Source: Methanosphaera sp. SHI613 (GTDB lineage Archaea > Methanobacteriota > Methanobacteria > Methanobacteriales > Methanobacteriaceae). Taken from it: a stretch of DNA of 5,670 nt. The DNA lies in assembly GCA_003266145.1 (NCBI GenBank), contig MVJJ01000106.1, forward strand, positions 1-5,670. The letters run 5' to 3'. This document shows positions 4,742-5,670 of this stretch, one piece after another; position 1 is the first letter of the stretch, and every line of letters starts with the position of its first letter. The position numbers and the translations under genes are program-made. The notes under the pieces were generated by a model. It searched no databases. It was not told where the DNA came from and saw only the letters and a program-made list of their open reading frames with translations.

Positions 4742-5670
4742 ATGAAATTTGCATGGGTAAGACCAAACGGAACATGGAATGACCGCAAGGAAGCCATTGT
4801 AAGTGCACTTGAATCCGGATTTGACCATATACTAGACTTTGACAATGCAGAAACAATAAAGGAACTGGGCGACATCAAAATAGTATCCAAAAATGAAGAC
4901 TCAGACATACTATTACTGGGTTTTGAAGAAAAAATCACCGTAGATGATGTTAAACAGGCACTCAACGAGGATAAACAAGTTGCAGCATATGTTGAAATAA
5001 ACAACAAAGAAGATGAACTGCTGGTATCACAACTTGGTACACTTGCAGACTACGTTATTCTTAAAGGTAAAAACTGGAAAGTCATACCACTTGAAAACAT
5101 AATAGCAAGCCTTCAAAAACGTACATCAAAGATAATGGTAGACGTGACAAACTATGAGGAAGCAAAACTCGCACTTGAAACAATGGAACACGGATCAGAC
5201 GGCGTGTTAATCTCATCAAATGACGGCAATGAAATAAGAAAACTTGGACAGCTGATTGAAAAATCATCCACAGAAAGCTATGAACTAAAGACAGCCACCG
5301 TAACCGAGGTCAAATCAGTCGGCCTTGGAGACCGTGTATGCGTAGATACATGTTCCATGATGGAAGTTGGAGAGGGAATGCTCATCGGATCATTTGCCAA
5401 TGGTCTTTTCCTAGTACACAGTGAATCCCTGGAAAGCGAATATGTGGCAAGCCGTCCATTCAGGGTAAACGCCGGACCGGTTCACGCCTACGTCATGACC
5501 CCCGGCAACAAGACAAGATACCTCTCCGAGATACAAGCCGGAGATGAAGTGCTTACCGTAGACTGTGAAGGAAACTCAAAGATTGCAATAGTAGGCAGGG
5601 TAAAAATCGAAAGAAGACCACTTATCATGGTAGAAGCAGAATATGAAGGTCAAAAAATAAGAACGCTTCT
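4742..5670 (+). CDS. aroB': 3-dehydroquinate synthase II, C-terminus beyond window
   Basis: This NAD-dependent enzyme (EC 1.4.1.24, MJ1249 family) oxidatively deaminates and cyclises ADH to 3-dehydroquinate, the second step of the archaeal shikimate entry. It is unrelated to bacterial AroB. The reading frame stays open for 309 codons plus two bases to the right edge; the family is roughly 360 residues, so about 50-60 residues are missing. The N-terminus MKFAWVRPNGTWNDRK is characteristic. The conserved C-terminal domain shows GLGDRVCVDTCSMM (194-207), GEGMLIGSFANGLFLVHSES (210-229), RPFRVNAGPVHAYV (238-251), KTRYLSEIQAGDEVL (257-271) and VGRVKIERRPL (284-294). The ribosome site GGTG at 4732-4735 overlaps the aroA' stop codon and lies 6 nt before the ATG, so translation is tightly linked. 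Truncation is due only to the window edge. Confidence 0.94.
   Translation, partial: MKFAWVRPNGTWNDRKEAIVSALESGFDHILDFDNAETIKELGDIKIVSKNEDSDILLLGFEEKITVDDVKQALNEDKQVAAYVEINNKEDELLVSQLGTLADYVILKGKNWKVIPLENIIASLQKRTSKIMVDVTNYEEAKLALETMEHGSDGVLISSNDGNEIRKLGQLIEKSSTESYELKTATVTEVKSVGLGDRVCVDTCSMMEVGEGMLIGSFANGLFLVHSESLESEYVASRPFRVNAGPVHAYVMTPGNKTRYLSEIQAGDEVLTVDCEGNSKIAIVGRVKIERRPLIMVEAEYEGQKIRTL

Noticed and set aside
4471..5007. Long open frame (178 codons) on the minus strand spanning the aroA'-aroB' junction
   Set aside because: It lies opposite two strongly supported genes, its serine-rich translation resembles no family, and it crosses the gene boundary. The biased codons of the sense genes create few antisense stops.
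5082..5267. Minus-strand open frame inside aroB'
   Set aside because: It is a shadow of a conserved enzyme frame; the leucine- and phenylalanine-rich translation is a composition effect.

Overview
The window looks like chromosomal DNA from a low-G+C hydrogen-dependent methanogen of the order Methanobacteriales, most likely Methanosphaera or a close relative such as Methanobrevibacter. The indications are: a CDP-alcohol phosphatidyltransferase of the archaetidylinositol-phosphate synthase type, the archaeal aroA'/aroB' route into the shikimate pathway, a DUF2098 protein (a family I know only from methanogens), archaeal TATA-like promoters, U-tract terminators, and very A+T-rich intergenic DNA. 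The genus is an inference from protein style and base composition.

Layout. (1) Positions 1-161 hold no gene; the U-tract terminator of the leftward operon lies here. (2) A leftward operon at 1120-162 encodes a single-domain TsaC/Sua5 threonylcarbamoyl-AMP synthase for tRNA t6A, followed 26 nt later by a small DUF2098 protein. (3) A 73-nt divergent intergenic region with a symmetric TATA box separates this operon from a rightward gene (1194-1772) for a membrane CDP-alcohol phosphatidyltransferase that probably makes archaetidyl-inositol phosphate. That gene has no Shine-Dalgarno sequence and may be read from a leaderless mRNA. (4) A 275-nt A+T-rich spacer carries U-tracts and two dyads. (5) A two-gene unit at 2048-3776 joins an HI0933/BaiN-type flavoprotein to a small methyltransferase-fold protein of unknown function, with an 8-nt overlap. 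(6) A 161-nt regulatory spacer carries a terminator, repeats and TATA boxes. (7) The aroA'-aroB' operon starts at 3938; the second gene runs off the right edge.

How the genes work together. The aroA' and aroB' products act one after the other: 2-amino-3,7-dideoxy-D-threo-hept-6-ulosonate (ADH) synthase makes the intermediate that 3-dehydroquinate synthase II converts to 3-dehydroquinate, the first carbocyclic shikimate-pathway intermediate. The TsaC-DUF2098 and flavoprotein-methyltransferase pairs are co-transcribed on positional evidence, but neither partnership has a function I can name. Most of the window is conserved housekeeping DNA. There is no mobile element, CRISPR array, stable RNA gene or sign of recent transfer. 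The least explained items are the DUF2098 protein with its Gly-Gly-Gly end, the overlapping flavoprotein/methyltransferase pair, and the repeat-rich leader of aroA'.
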